From the NCBI RefSeq assembly GCF_000745425.1, contig NZ_JQJH01000002.1:124001-188000 (forward strand): a stretch of 64,000 bases of DNA, in the 5' to 3' direction. The notes under the pieces are model-generated. The model was not told the origin of the DNA, ran no database searches, and was given only the letters and a program-made list of their open reading frames with translations. The stretch is from Beijerinckia mobilis. Its GTDB lineage: Bacteria; Pseudomonadota; Alphaproteobacteria; Rhizobiales; Beijerinckiaceae. The translations under genes were made by a program, and so were the position numbers. Positions 17,987 to 27,560 of this stretch are shown piece by piece. Within the stretch, counting starts at the first letter, position 1. Every line of letters starts with the position of its first letter.

Positions 17987-18918
17987 ATCCCGGCGAAAGG
18001 GCCACGCCGCAGGCGCCGGAAAATAAAACCGCCGCCACACCTGCGCCGCCCGAGCGTTTGCCCGCAGGCAAGAGCCGTTTCAGCGATCTGGGGGTACGGA
18101 TTCTTTCCGCCCTGGTGCTTATGGGCCTCGCGCTTTTTGCCTTGTGGAAGGGCGGGCTCGCGTTTCTGCTCCTTTGGCTTGGGGCAAGCCTCGCGATTTT
18201 CTACGAATGGCAGGTTCTCATCGGCGGCGCGCGGCGGATGCCCCGCATCGGCATCGGCTGGCTGGTGCTTCTCGCCGTCGCCGTCTGCCTGTGGTTCGGT
18301 CATCCGGCCTGGGGCTTCGTGTTGCTGTTTGTCGGTGCGGGCCTTCTCGCGCTCATCGCCGAACCCGGCCGGCGCCTCTGGAGCGCCGGTGGTCTGCCCT
18401 ATGCCGGCCTGATGTTCATCGCCGTTCAGGGGCTGGGTTCCGGGCTTGGCTCGGGCGATCTTTGCGCCACGCTCGTCGTCGCCTGGCTCTTTATCACCAT
18501 CTGGGGCACTGATATCGCCGCCTATTTCGCTGGCCGTCTCATCGGCGGTCCACGTCTATGGCCGCGCGTCTCTCCCGGCAAGACCTGGTCGGGCTTGCTG
18601 GTCGGCGTCCTGTGCGGCGGTATTTTCGGCACGCTTCTACTGGTCGCGGCGCTGCCACAGCCGTGCATTTCACCGCCGGGTCTCACGCCGATCTTTCTGC
18701 TCGGTCTCCTCACCGCCCTGATCTCGCAAGGCGGTGACTTGTTCGAATCCTGGGTCAAGCGGCGTTTCGGCGTCAAGGATTCCAGTCGGCTGATCCCCGG
18801 CCACGGCGGTTTCATGGATCGTCTTGATGGCTTCATCACCGCCTCGATCTTCGTCTGGCTGGTTGGAGCATCGCGCGGCCTGCCTTCCTTGCCGGAAGGG
18901 GTTTTCTTCTGGTCATGA
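17974..18918 (+). CDS. cdsA: Phosphatidate cytidylyltransferase
   Basis: Integral membrane enzyme making CDP-diacylglycerol, the precursor of all phospholipids. Eight or so hydrophobic segments span the protein from residue 35 on, and the C-terminal signature SWVKRRFGVKDSSRLIPGHG (with GFMDRLD) is complete. About 30 Pro/Ala-rich residues precede the first membrane helix. ATG 17974 is chosen over GTG 17965; both lie in a 13-bp tandem duplication. The gene follows uppS by 95 bases and precedes dxr by about 276 bases. Confidence 0.95.
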   Translation: MSDADPGERATPQAPENKTAATPAPPERLPAGKSRFSDLGVRILSALVLMGLALFALWKGGLAFLLLWLGASLAIFYEWQVLIGGARRMPRIGIGWLVLLAVAVCLWFGHPAWGFVLLFVGAGLLALIAEPGRRLWSAGGLPYAGLMFIAVQGLGSGLGSGDLCATLVVAWLFITIWGTDIAAYFAGRLIGGPRLWPRVSPGKTWSGLLVGVLCGGIFGTLLLVAALPQPCISPPGLTPIFLLGLLTALISQGGDLFESWVKRRFGVKDSSRLIPGHGGFMDRLDGFITASIFVWLVGASRGLPSLPEGVFFWS

Positions 18919-19194
18919 GCCTTGCCTCTCCAGACTTCAGGAGAGATTTACATGGCGCGGCCGATGCGGGATAAGCGGTGGCTTATACTCACGGTCACGG
19001 ATCGCATTTGCGTGGTCCGTGACGTTCGGCAAATCGCCGCCCGCGATCTATGGGCCAGACACGATGCGTCAGTGCATTGCGGTTTGATATCGGCGGTTTG
19101 ATGTCGGCCGATCGGTATCGAATGCAAGAACCCGCACCTGCCGGAACTGCCCATCCTGCCGGCACCGCGGAAACCCATGAACGAGCGAGGTGGA

Positions 19195-20439
19195 ATGGGT
19201 AAGGTCAGCGAAGTGCGGTCGGAGGCCGCCGGAACGAAAGCCAGCCGCTCTGTCGTCATTCTTGGCGCGACCGGTTCGATCGGCCAGTCGACCGCGGCAA
19301 TCATTGCCGGTGCCGGCGGCGCTTTCACCGTCGAGGCGGTGGCTGGAGGCCGCGACCCGATCGCCCTCGCCAAAGTGGCGCGAGAACTCGGCGCTTCCTT
19401 TGCGGCGCTCGCCGATCCCGCGGGCTATAAGGATCTGAAGGAGGCTTTGAGCGGCACATCGATCGAGGTCGCGGCTGGCCCGCAATCCGTCGTCGAGGCG
19501 GCTCTGCACCCCTCCGATATGGTTGTCGGCGCGATTGCCGGGACCGCCGGCGTCGAGCCGACCTTCGCCGCGCTTTCGGCGGGCCGCACGGTCGCCCTCG
19601 CCAACAAGGAATGTCTCGTTTGCGCCGGGCCGGCCTTCATGCATCAGGCCGCAGTGCAGGGCACGCGCCTCTTGCCGGTGGACAGCGAGCATAATGCGAT
19701 CTTCCAGGCGATGAACGATGCCGGTCTCGATTCCATCGAGCGCATCACCCTGACCGCTTCCGGCGGCCCGTTCCGCACATGGACCAGTGAGGCCATTGCG
19801 AAGGCGACGCCGGAACAGGCGCTGAACCATCCCAATTGGTCCATGGGGCCGAAAATCACCGTGGATTCCGCCGGCCTGATGAATAAGGGGCTCGAAGTGA
19901 TCGAGGCCCATTATCTGTTCGGCATCGAGGCGGCACGGCTCGATGTTCTGGTGCATCCGCAATCGGTGGTGCATGGCCTCGTCCATTTCACCGATGGGTC
20001 GGTGACGGCCGGAATGGCGGCGCCCGACATGAAAGTGCCGATCGCCCATTGCCTTTCCTATCCCGAGCGCCTCACCACCGCCGCGCGCCGGCTCGATCTC
20101 GCCGCCGTCGGTACGCTGACCTTCGAACGGCCGGATTTCGATCGGTTCCCCGCCCTGCGCGTCGCCCTCGATGCCTTGCGCACCGGCCAGGGGCTTCCTA
20201 CTATCTTGAATGCCGCCAATGAAATCGCCGTCGAGGCTTTCCTTGGCAAGCGGATTTCCTTCCATGATATCGCGCGCCTGGTCGAGCAGGCTTGCGACAG
20301 GGCTCTCGCCGATGGCATCGCCCGTGATCCTGCTTCGGTCACGGAGGCTCTCGAGATGGATCGTCTGATCCGCGAGAGGACCCGGGCCGCCCTTGCCGAG
20401 AACAGCCTGGCGCAAGGAAGTCTGGCGACAATGCATTGA
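19195..20439 (+). CDS. dxr: 1-deoxy-D-xylulose 5-phosphate reductoisomerase
   Basis: Second step of the MEP isoprenoid pathway, converting DXP to MEP with NADPH. Motifs: VVILGATGSIGQST (NADPH site), ALANKECLVCAG, LLPVDSEHNAIFQ (metal-binding Asp/Glu), TASGGPF, WSMGPKITVDSAGLMNKGLE and a C-terminal helical domain. ATG 19195 follows GAGGTGGA and is preferred to ATG 19177, which adds six residues. 414 residues, typical length. With uppS in the same run, precursor supply and polyprenol synthesis are linked. Confidence 0.97.
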   Translation: MGKVSEVRSEAAGTKASRSVVILGATGSIGQSTAAIIAGAGGAFTVEAVAGGRDPIALAKVARELGASFAALADPAGYKDLKEALSGTSIEVAAGPQSVVEAALHPSDMVVGAIAGTAGVEPTFAALSAGRTVALANKECLVCAGPAFMHQAAVQGTRLLPVDSEHNAIFQAMNDAGLDSIERITLTASGGPFRTWTSEAIAKATPEQALNHPNWSMGPKITVDSAGLMNKGLEVIEAHYLFGIEAARLDVLVHPQSVVHGLVHFTDGSVTAGMAAPDMKVPIAHCLSYPERLTTAARRLDLAAVGTLTFERPDFDRFPALRVALDALRTGQGLPTILNAANEIAVEAFLGKRISFHDIARLVEQACDRALADGIARDPASVTEALEMDRLIRERTRAALAENSLAQGSLATMH

Positions 20440-20704
20440 TGCGTGCCGGTGCAAGGCCGGTACTGCAATGGTGCCGGATTGGTTTCGCAACCTATGCGCA
20501 GGTGGAGATGAGAATATTCCGAATTGGACGGTGAACGCGCGGTGCTGGCCGAAGGTATCTCGTGCGTGGCAGCCGGGCCATCGTCAGCTGCTGGGACAAA
20601 TGCTTGATGTCATGCGGCATTTAAGTGGCATTCATCGCCAATGAGGCAATCGTTCCGTTCTGCGCCCTTGAATGCGCCCTTGAATCTGCGCCCGTGAGGA
20701 GTTT

Positions 20705-21853
20705 TTGATGCCGATTCTCAGCAGTCTTTGGTCGCTCGGCCTCTACATTGTCCCTTTCGTCGGCGTGCTGAGTCTTATCGTCTTCTTTCATGAATTCGGG
20801 CATTTCCTGGTCGGCCGTCTTTGCGGCGTGCGGGTCGATGCCTTTTCCTTGGGGTTCGGACCGGAACTTTTCGCTTTCGTCGACCGCTATGGGACACGTT
20901 GGCGTGTGGCCGCCCTGCCGCTCGGCGGTTATGTGAAATTTCATGGCGACGCCAATGGCGCTTCGATGGCGGATCCAGAGGCCATCGCCGCCATGCCGCC
21001 GGAAGAGCGCGCGGTCAGTTTCTTCGGCCAAAATGTCTGGAAACGCGCCGCTATCGTCGTTGCCGGGCCTGTCGCCAATTTCATCCTGGCGATTCTTCTC
21101 TTCACCGGCATTTTCTACGTCAACGGCCGCAACATCCTGCTGCCCTATGTCGATGGGGTGGCGGCGGGCAGCGCCGCCGAAGCCGCGGGATTCAAGGCGG
21201 GTGATCTGATTCTGTCGATCGACGGGGCGCCGATCGACAGTTTCGAGGCAATGCAACGGATCGTGCAGACGACGCGCGACCATAGCCTGACTTTCACTGT
21301 CGCCCGCGATGGCAAGCAGATCGAGCTTTCCGCCACGCCGCGTGTGCGTGATATTGTCACACCACTCGGAACGACGCGGGTCGGGGTCCTCGGCGTCGAG
21401 GCCAAGGGCAGGCCGGAAAACTGGCGCGTCGAAAACTACGGCCTCCTCCAATCCGCGCGTCTTGCTGTCTCGGAAACCTGGTACGTCGTCGCGCGGACCG
21501 GGGATTATGTGGCGGGCCTGTTCAGTGGTACGGAATCGACGTCGCAAATGTCCGGCGTCGTCGGCATCGCCCAGGCCTCCGGCGAAATGGCCAAGATCGG
21601 CCTTTCCGCCGTTCTCCACTTGGCTGCGATTCTGTCGATTTCGGTCGGCATCCTCAATCTTCTGCCGATTCCGCTCCTCGATGGAGGTCATCTGTTCTTT
21701 TACACGATCGAGGCGGTCCGCGGCCGCGCTCTCGATGAACGGGTGCAGCAGTTCGGTTTCCGGATCGGCATGACGCTCGTCGCGGGGCTGATGATCCTTG
21801 CGACCTATAATGATGTTCTACGGCTCACCCGGCAATTATTGCACTGGGGATGA
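20705..21853 (+). CDS. rseP: Site-2 intramembrane metalloprotease RseP
   Basis: Inner-membrane zinc protease that cleaves anti-sigma factors and signal-peptide remnants within the membrane. The HEFGH zinc motif lies in the first membrane helix (VFFHEFGHFLVG region, residues 27-37), with the third zinc ligand in LLPIPLLDGGHLFF near residue 320. One PDZ domain is evident in the middle (VAAGSAAEAAGFKAGDLI, then SIDGAPIDSFE); E. coli RseP has two. 382 residues, shorter than the 450 of E. coli, as usual in alphaproteobacteria. BamA follows. Confidence 0.95.
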   Translation: MMPILSSLWSLGLYIVPFVGVLSLIVFFHEFGHFLVGRLCGVRVDAFSLGFGPELFAFVDRYGTRWRVAALPLGGYVKFHGDANGASMADPEAIAAMPPEERAVSFFGQNVWKRAAIVVAGPVANFILAILLFTGIFYVNGRNILLPYVDGVAAGSAAEAAGFKAGDLILSIDGAPIDSFEAMQRIVQTTRDHSLTFTVARDGKQIELSATPRVRDIVTPLGTTRVGVLGVEAKGRPENWRVENYGLLQSARLAVSETWYVVARTGDYVAGLFSGTESTSQMSGVVGIAQASGEMAKIGLSAVLHLAAILSISVGILNLLPIPLLDGGHLFFYTIEAVRGRALDERVQQFGFRIGMTLVAGLMILATYNDVLRLTRQLLHWG

Positions 21854-22108
21854 GAGGCGCAAACGCCAAGATGCCGTTAACTTTGCCTGGTAATCTGCTA
21901 GTTACCATAAGACGTGGCTTGTGGGCCACGAAGGCGGTAATTGCGACAAATGATAACAATCTTGATTTGCAGGCGAAGCTAAAAATTGTAGAAGCAGACG
22001 AGGGGGGATTGAAAAGAGTGGATTCTTTCAATCCTTTAGTCGACAGCCGGGTGTGCTTTCCTTGAAAGCCGGTTGTAATGGCCAATGGGAATGCGGGGAC
22101 CGGTCTGA

Positions 22109-24715
22109 ATGCCGATCATCAAGGATCTTTCGAGCCGGATCATTGCCGAAACAGCCATGACTAAAACGTCGCAGGATTTCGGCCTGGCGAAAGGGAAACA
22201 GGCAGGGCTTACGTATCGGTTCTCGGACAAAGCACGCGCGCCGGAGAAAGCAGCCTTGATTCGTAAATCGCCGAAATCGACGACTGGCATTCTCGCCGCC
22301 TTCTGTTTCGTCAGCATGCTGTCTCCCGCCTTCGCCGTTCAGGTGACGGTCCACGGCAACAAGCGCGTCGATACGGAAACCATCACCTCCTTTTTCACCG
22401 GTACGGACCAGGCTGCCGTCAATAAGGGCGTGAAGGAACTCTACGCGACCGGCATGTTCTCGGATGTGCGCATCAGCCATGCGGGCGCTGGTCTCGTGGT
22501 GACTGTGACCGAGAATAACCTCATCAACCGGGTGGTTTTCGAAGGCAACAGCAAGGTCAAGACCGAGGTTTTGCAAGCCGAGATCCAGTCGAAATCCCGT
22601 GGCGCTTTCAGTCAGGCCACGGTCGATGCGGATGTCGAGCGCATCAAGGATGCCTATCGCCGCGCCGGCCGCGCCGGTGCCAAAGTCACATCCAAAACGG
22701 TCGATCTCCCCAACGGGCGCGTCGATGTCGTCTTCACCATCGATGAAGGTGACAAGACCGGCGTGAAGAAGATCGAATTTGTCGGCAATAACGTCTTCTC
22801 GTCGAACAAACTGCGTGATCTCATGCAGACGACGGAAATGAACTTCCTGTCCTTCTTCAAGACGTCGGATGTCTATGATCCCGATCGGGTCGGCTCCGAT
22901 CTTGAACTCATTCGCCGTTTCTATCTCAAGAATGGCTATGCCGATTTCCGCGTCGTCGGTTCCGATGCCCATTTCGATGAGACGCTCGGCGGCTACGTGA
23001 TCACCATCACGGTTGAGGAAGGTGTGCAATATAAGATCGGCAATGTGTCGATCGATTCGCGACTGCCCGATGTCGATGCCAATTCCCTGAAGGGACTTCT
23101 GCGTATGTCGGTGGGCGAAGTCTATAATGGCGATATGGTCGAAAAGACCGTCGATGCCCTCACGCGCGAGATTTCCAGACGCGGTTATGCCTTCAGCCAG
23201 GTTCATCCGCGTGGTGACCGTGATCCGGCGTCCCGCACCGTCAATATCGTTTTCGTCCTGGATGAAGGGCCGCGCGTCTATGTCGAGCGGATCGTCATTC
23301 GCGGCAATACGCGGACGCGCGATTATGTTATCCGCCGTGAATTCGATCTCGGCGAAGGCGATGCCTATAATCGCGCCATCGTCGAGCGTGCCGAGCGTCG
23401 GCTGAACAATCTCGGCTATTTCAAAAAGGTCAAAATCTCGAATGAGCCAGGATCGACACCCGACCGGGTGATCATCGTGGTGGATGTCGAGGATCAGTCG
23501 ACCGGTTCGCTGTCGCTCTCGGGCGGCTATTCGACGACCTCCGGCCTTATCGCCGAAGTGTCGGTCAGCGAAAGCAATTTCATGGGCCGCGGCCAATATG
23601 TCCGTCTGGCCGTGACGGCTGGCCAATATAGCCGTGGCGTCGAATTCAACTTCACCGAGCCCTTCTTCCTAGGCAACCGTATCGCCGCCGGCTTCGACAT
23701 CTATGCCAAGAAGACTGAAGTTTCCTATTATTCCTATTACAGCAACTTCATCACGGGCGGCACTTTCCGCCTCGGCCTGCCGGTGACCGACGAGCTGACG
23801 TTCTCGCCGCGTTATTCGATCTATAATTCCTATCTGACCATTCCGAACGATTACAACCACCCCTATAACGATTGCCGCTATCCCGTCTGGGGTGCGACGC
23901 CCGCGCCCGCCGGATCGGATTATGGTGCAGGGCAGGCGGGTTATTCCTACAGCTGTCTGACCAACGGCGAGGCTTCGCTGGCGCTCAAGGAAGCCGCTGG
24001 CGAATATCTGACCTCGATGTTCGGTTATACGCTGTCTTATAATACATTGGATAATAACAAGAATCCGACAGACGGCATCTATGCCGAATTACGCCAGGAC
24101 GTTGCTGGTGCCGGTGGTTATTCGCAATTCGTGCGATCGACCGGCGATTTCCGTTATTATCATTCGATCACCGATGACATCGTCGGCCTGGTACACCTCC
24201 AGGGCGGTAATCTCACGGCCCTCAACAATACCAGCCATCCCTTGCGCATCGTCGACAATTTCAATTTGGGACCGAGCCTCGTACGTGGCTTCCAGCCGAT
24301 GGGTATCGGTCCGCGCGACGTGTCGAATGGTGTGGATTGGGGCGGGAACCCGTTGGGCGGCACGAATTATTGGGGTGCCTCGGTCGAAGCCCAGTTCCCG
24401 CTTTGGGGTCTGCCGCGTGATCTCGGCTTGCGCGGCGCCGTCTTCGCCGACGCCGGTTCTCTCTGGGGCTATAAGGGCCGAACCGATTTCACTTACGGTG
24501 GAGCCGTCGTTCAGAACAATACCGCTCCGCTCTATTCGCAGGGCAATACGATTACCGTTGGCGGCGACGGCATGCTGGTCCGCTCCTCGGTTGGTGTCTC
24601 GCTCATCTGGTCTTCCCCGATGGGACCGATTCGCTTCGACTTCGCCAAGGCGCTTTCGAAGAGCCAGTACGACCAAACCCAGGTCTTCCGCTTCACCGGT
24701 GGTACGTCTTTCTGA
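22109..24715 (+). CDS. bamA: Outer membrane protein assembly factor BamA
   Basis: Central Omp85 protein of the beta-barrel assembly machine. After the signal peptide (ILAAFCFVSMLSPAFA, ending near residue 75) come five POTRA repeats (for example VVFEGNSKVKTEVLQ, KIEFVGNNVFSSNKLRD, IVIRGNTRTRDYVIRR) and the barrel with FTEPFFLGNR, the lid-lock motif LVRGFQ, and the C-terminal phenylalanine in TGGTSF. ATG 22109 gives a long leader before the hydrophobic core; an inner ATG at 22157 is a plausible true start. Directly followed by an lpxD-like gene. Confidence 0.96.
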   Translation: MPIIKDLSSRIIAETAMTKTSQDFGLAKGKQAGLTYRFSDKARAPEKAALIRKSPKSTTGILAAFCFVSMLSPAFAVQVTVHGNKRVDTETITSFFTGTDQAAVNKGVKELYATGMFSDVRISHAGAGLVVTVTENNLINRVVFEGNSKVKTEVLQAEIQSKSRGAFSQATVDADVERIKDAYRRAGRAGAKVTSKTVDLPNGRVDVVFTIDEGDKTGVKKIEFVGNNVFSSNKLRDLMQTTEMNFLSFFKTSDVYDPDRVGSDLELIRRFYLKNGYADFRVVGSDAHFDETLGGYVITITVEEGVQYKIGNVSIDSRLPDVDANSLKGLLRMSVGEVYNGDMVEKTVDALTREISRRGYAFSQVHPRGDRDPASRTVNIVFVLDEGPRVYVERIVIRGNTRTRDYVIRREFDLGEGDAYNRAIVERAERRLNNLGYFKKVKISNEPGSTPDRVIIVVDVEDQSTGSLSLSGGYSTTSGLIAEVSVSESNFMGRGQYVRLAVTAGQYSRGVEFNFTEPFFLGNRIAAGFDIYAKKTEVSYYSYYSNFITGGTFRLGLPVTDELTFSPRYSIYNSYLTIPNDYNHPYNDCRYPVWGATPAPAGSDYGAGQAGYSYSCLTNGEASLALKEAAGEYLTSMFGYTLSYNTLDNNKNPTDGIYAELRQDVAGAGGYSQFVRSTGDFRYYHSITDDIVGLVHLQGGNLTALNNTSHPLRIVDNFNLGPSLVRGFQPMGIGPRDVSNGVDWGGNPLGGTNYWGASVEAQFPLWGLPRDLGLRGAVFADAGSLWGYKGRTDFTYGGAVVQNNTAPLYSQGNTITVGGDGMLVRSSVGVSLIWSSPMGPIRFDFAKALSKSQYDQTQVFRFTGGTSF

Positions 24716-24772
24716 CGCACCGCCGCTACGGCGACGGGATGGGGAAACCAAGCGGAATGAATTGCGACAAGG

Positions 24773-25657
24773 ATGAGCGATCCCCTTTTCTTCCGCTCGC
24801 CTGTGACGCTTTCTCTGGCGGAAATTGCCGTTTTAACCGGTGCCCAATGCCGGGGCGACGCGACGTTCCGCATTCATGCTTTGGCGCCGCTTGAAACTGC
24901 TGGTCGCGACGACCTGACTTTTCTGGACCTGCAGGGCCCGGTAGATGCTGGTCTCGATGCAGCACTTAAGACCGAGCTGGTCTCTGATCTTAAGGAGATG
25001 CTGGCGACGACGCGGGCGCGGGCCTGTCTCGTGACCTCCTGCGAGGCCCATTCTCTTCCGCCTGCCGTTATTCCGCTCATCACTTCGACGCCGCGTACCG
25101 CCGCCAGCCAGGTGCTCGCGGCTCTGTTTCCGCCTTCCTGGAAAATGGAAAGCAGTTGTGAAGCTTCGGGTATTTCTCCCGGCGCGCATGTGCATCCCGA
25201 GGCCCGGCTCGAGACTGGCGTGACCGTTGACCCAGCAGCCGTGATTGGGCCGCGCGCCGAAATTGGCACCGGCACGCTCGTCGGTGCGGGCAGCGTGATC
25301 GGCCCGGATGTCCGTATCGGCCGTCATTGTGCGATAGGTCCCGGTGCCTCGCTCAGCCATGCCTTGATCGGCAATCAGGTCGTGTTGGCGCCGGGCGTCC
25401 GGCTTGGTCAGGCCTCCTTCCTGGTTGACTGGAGCGCCGCGCCTGGCCGTGTGATCGTTCAGGACAAAGTGGCGATCGGCCCAGGCAGCACGATCGATCG
25501 CGGCATTCTACGCGATACGATTATCGGCGAAGGAACAATCGTCGGTGCTCTCGCCGTCATCGGCGCGGATGTTAGCCTCGGCCGGTTCTGCAGGGTCGCC
25601 GCGCGCGTCGGGCTCGACACCTTGACGGTCTTCGCGGATGGCGCTGAAATTCGTTAA
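24773..25657 (+). CDS. lpxD: LpxD-like acyltransferase, C-terminally short and lacking the catalytic histidine
   Basis: Homologue of UDP-3-O-(3-hydroxyacyl)glucosamine N-acyltransferase, the third lipid A step. The uridine-binding N-terminal domain (residues 10-120) and left-handed hexapeptide helix (ISPGAHVHPEARLETGVTVD and on) are present, as is IVQDKVAIGPGSTIDRG. Yet the catalytic I-G-H-N-V segment reads IGADV, with A265 where histidine is expected, and the protein stops at 294 residues in AEIR instead of about 340-350. The usual following fabZ-lpxA-lpxB genes are absent. Base changes and a stop within otherwise intact sequence suggest a degraded or repurposed copy; a second lpxD elsewhere is likely (inference). 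Confidence 0.78.
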   Translation: MSDPLFFRSPVTLSLAEIAVLTGAQCRGDATFRIHALAPLETAGRDDLTFLDLQGPVDAGLDAALKTELVSDLKEMLATTRARACLVTSCEAHSLPPAVIPLITSTPRTAASQVLAALFPPSWKMESSCEASGISPGAHVHPEARLETGVTVDPAAVIGPRAEIGTGTLVGAGSVIGPDVRIGRHCAIGPGASLSHALIGNQVVLAPGVRLGQASFLVDWSAAPGRVIVQDKVAIGPGSTIDRGILRDTIIGEGTIVGALAVIGADVSLGRFCRVAARVGLDTLTVFADGAEIR

Positions 25658-25770
25658 TCAGCCATGTGACGCGCTGCATTCCGCGGGGAAGGGTTGCCCG
25701 AATGGCCGGTCGCACGGATTTTGCCTTGGACCGGGGGCGAAGCTCTATTTCGACTTTATGCTGAAAAATT

Positions 25771-25830
25771 AGAGCATTTTCAGGCTCGTGGAATCGCGAT
25801 GCGATTCACCGTAAAGGCGAAATGCTTTAG
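25771..25830. repeat. Dispersed palindromic repeat, copy 2
   Basis: AGAGCATTTTC ... GAATCGC-GAT-GCGATTC ... GAAATGCTTT. The inner palindrome is perfect and the outer arms pair with mismatches. It ends 27 bases before the alanine racemase homologue, so it may shape that gene's leader. Confidence 0.8.
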
Positions 25831-25857
25831 GTCTGAAATGTATGGACTTGGGGATTT

Positions 25858-26979
25858 ATGGACCCGAAAGAGATCAGCCTGCGCGGCGCCGGCGCTATTT
25901 TGACCATTGATCTTGCGGCGATCGTCGCCAATTGGCAGACGCTCCAGGCTGTTGCCGGTACGGAATGCGGTGCCGTGGTGAAGGCCGATGCTTATGGTCT
26001 TGGCCTCGAGCCGGTGGTCAAGGCGCTTTATGAGGCCGGGTGCCGGACTTTTTTCGTCGCCCATGTTTTCGAGGGCGTGGCGGTCCGGGCGATTGCCTCG
26101 GAATCTATCATCTATGTCCTGAATGGTGTGCGTCCGGCGCAGGAATATACATTCGTGGCGCATGATCTGCGGCCGGTCTTGAATTCCGTTCCCGAGGTCG
26201 AGGATTGGGGGCAATATTGCGCCACCTCGCACAAGCGGGCGCCGGATGGCTCGCCGCTCAAGGCGGGTCTCAGGATCGACACAGGCGTCAATCAGCTCGG
26301 TCTCAAGCTCTATGATCTCGAACGGGTCGACCACCTCGCGCCGCTGTTCGACGTCACTCTGCTGCTCAGTCAGCTTGTCACCGCCAATGATGCCATTGCC
26401 GACCGGCAGATCGAGGCATTCGACAAGATCCGTGCGCGCTACCCCGGCGTTCCATCTTCGCTCGCCAATTCGGCGGCGATCTTCCTCGACAACAATCCGC
26501 CGCTCTATGATCTCGTGCGCCCCGGTTATGCCCTCTATGGTGGCAATCCTGTGCCGGGCCGGCCCAATCCGATGCGCCCCGTGGTGCGGCTCGATGCCCA
26601 TATCATTCAGGTGCGGGTGCTCGAACCCGGCCAGACGGTCGGCATAGAACGTTTGTGGAAGACGCGGGGGCCACGCCGCGTCATCATGGTTTCGGCGGGG
26701 CTCGCGGACGGCATTCCCTCGGGCCTGACCGATAATGAAAGACATGTCGGAGGACGCGCACTGATCCAGGGGACGTTATGTCCCTATGTCAGTGATATTG
26801 CCATGGATTATAGCGTCATTGATGTGTCCGACGCGACTTATCTCGAACGCGGGGAGATAGTCGAATTATTGGGGAAGACTATCACGATCGATGATTTTGC
26901 CACCATGGCTGGCGTGAGTGGCTATGAAATCCTGAGTAATCTCGGGCGGCGTTGTCATCGCCGGTATCAGCCGCTTTAG
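25858..26979 (+). CDS. Alanine racemase homologue lacking the usual catalytic tyrosine
   Basis: Fold-type III PLP enzyme of the Alr family, which interconverts L- and D-alanine for peptidoglycan. The PLP lysine K42 sits in GAVVKADAYGLG, and LVRPGYALYGG (PLP-contacting arginine) and late GYEILSNLGRR are intact. The second catalytic base, the tyrosine of the G-Y-A-D-G motif, is replaced: SAGLADG has L282 (codon CTC). The DTGMxR arginine is also Q146, and the GRVSMD segment reads SDIAMD with an insertion before it. The protein may racemise poorly, act as another PLP enzyme or bind PLP only. Stand-alone gene after lpxD. Confidence 0.75.
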   Translation: MDPKEISLRGAGAILTIDLAAIVANWQTLQAVAGTECGAVVKADAYGLGLEPVVKALYEAGCRTFFVAHVFEGVAVRAIASESIIYVLNGVRPAQEYTFVAHDLRPVLNSVPEVEDWGQYCATSHKRAPDGSPLKAGLRIDTGVNQLGLKLYDLERVDHLAPLFDVTLLLSQLVTANDAIADRQIEAFDKIRARYPGVPSSLANSAAIFLDNNPPLYDLVRPGYALYGGNPVPGRPNPMRPVVRLDAHIIQVRVLEPGQTVGIERLWKTRGPRRVIMVSAGLADGIPSGLTDNERHVGGRALIQGTLCPYVSDIAMDYSVIDVSDATYLERGEIVELLGKTITIDDFATMAGVSGYEILSNLGRRCHRRYQPL

Positions 26980-27560
26980 TCCGCTTCGGATCTTTCTGAA
27001 AACGCTCAACTCAAAAAAAAACTAAGGCGTTTTCCGCTATCATCGTGGCTGCGCTCTACACGGGCGTTGAAAGCCGCTCTCTTTCTTTCCTTCCTTTCGT
27101 TTTTCCTTTTGATGCAAAGGCAGAGATCCCGTCAACGCAATTTTCCCACACAAACGACTCCTTCACCTGTATTGCGTTGGTTGATGCATCTTAAGCGATA
27201 TGGCGCGAACAAACTGCCACGCGGTGGCAGCAGCCGGAAGGTCGAACCGCTGACGACAGTGCGATTGATGATTGTTTTCCGGCATCCTGGCTTTGCAAAA
27301 TAATCATGGCAGACATGCATATACATGTTGGCTGAGGATGTAACACGTTTTGCGCGTACCGGGTGACCTTGGAGAACCACCAAACATTTCAAGGCGTTCA
27401 ATTTTCGATGCGGGCTGATGAAGAGGGATCTGTCACGGCAATGTGACCAGTAAAACTTTTCCGTGTCCAAGTAAAAAAATAGAAAAAAATTCTTTAGATT
27501 TTTTGTCAGAAGTAAAGAGCTATATCTGTCCAGCTTCTCGTTGACAGGCAGAGGCAGGGC
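26980..27560. other. Long AT-rich region before a small secreted protein gene
   Basis: 581 bases. Next to alr lies an imperfect inverted repeat (GAAAACGC near 26998 with GCGTTTTC near 27025) that could end transcription. From about 27440 to 27540 the sequence is strikingly A/T-rich with A and T tracts, as in strong promoters with an UP element. No credible gene is seen. Confidence 0.5.

Noticed and set aside
22028-23626. 532-codon minus-strand frame opposite bamA
   Set aside because: Antisense shadow of the BamA POTRA and early barrel coding sequence.
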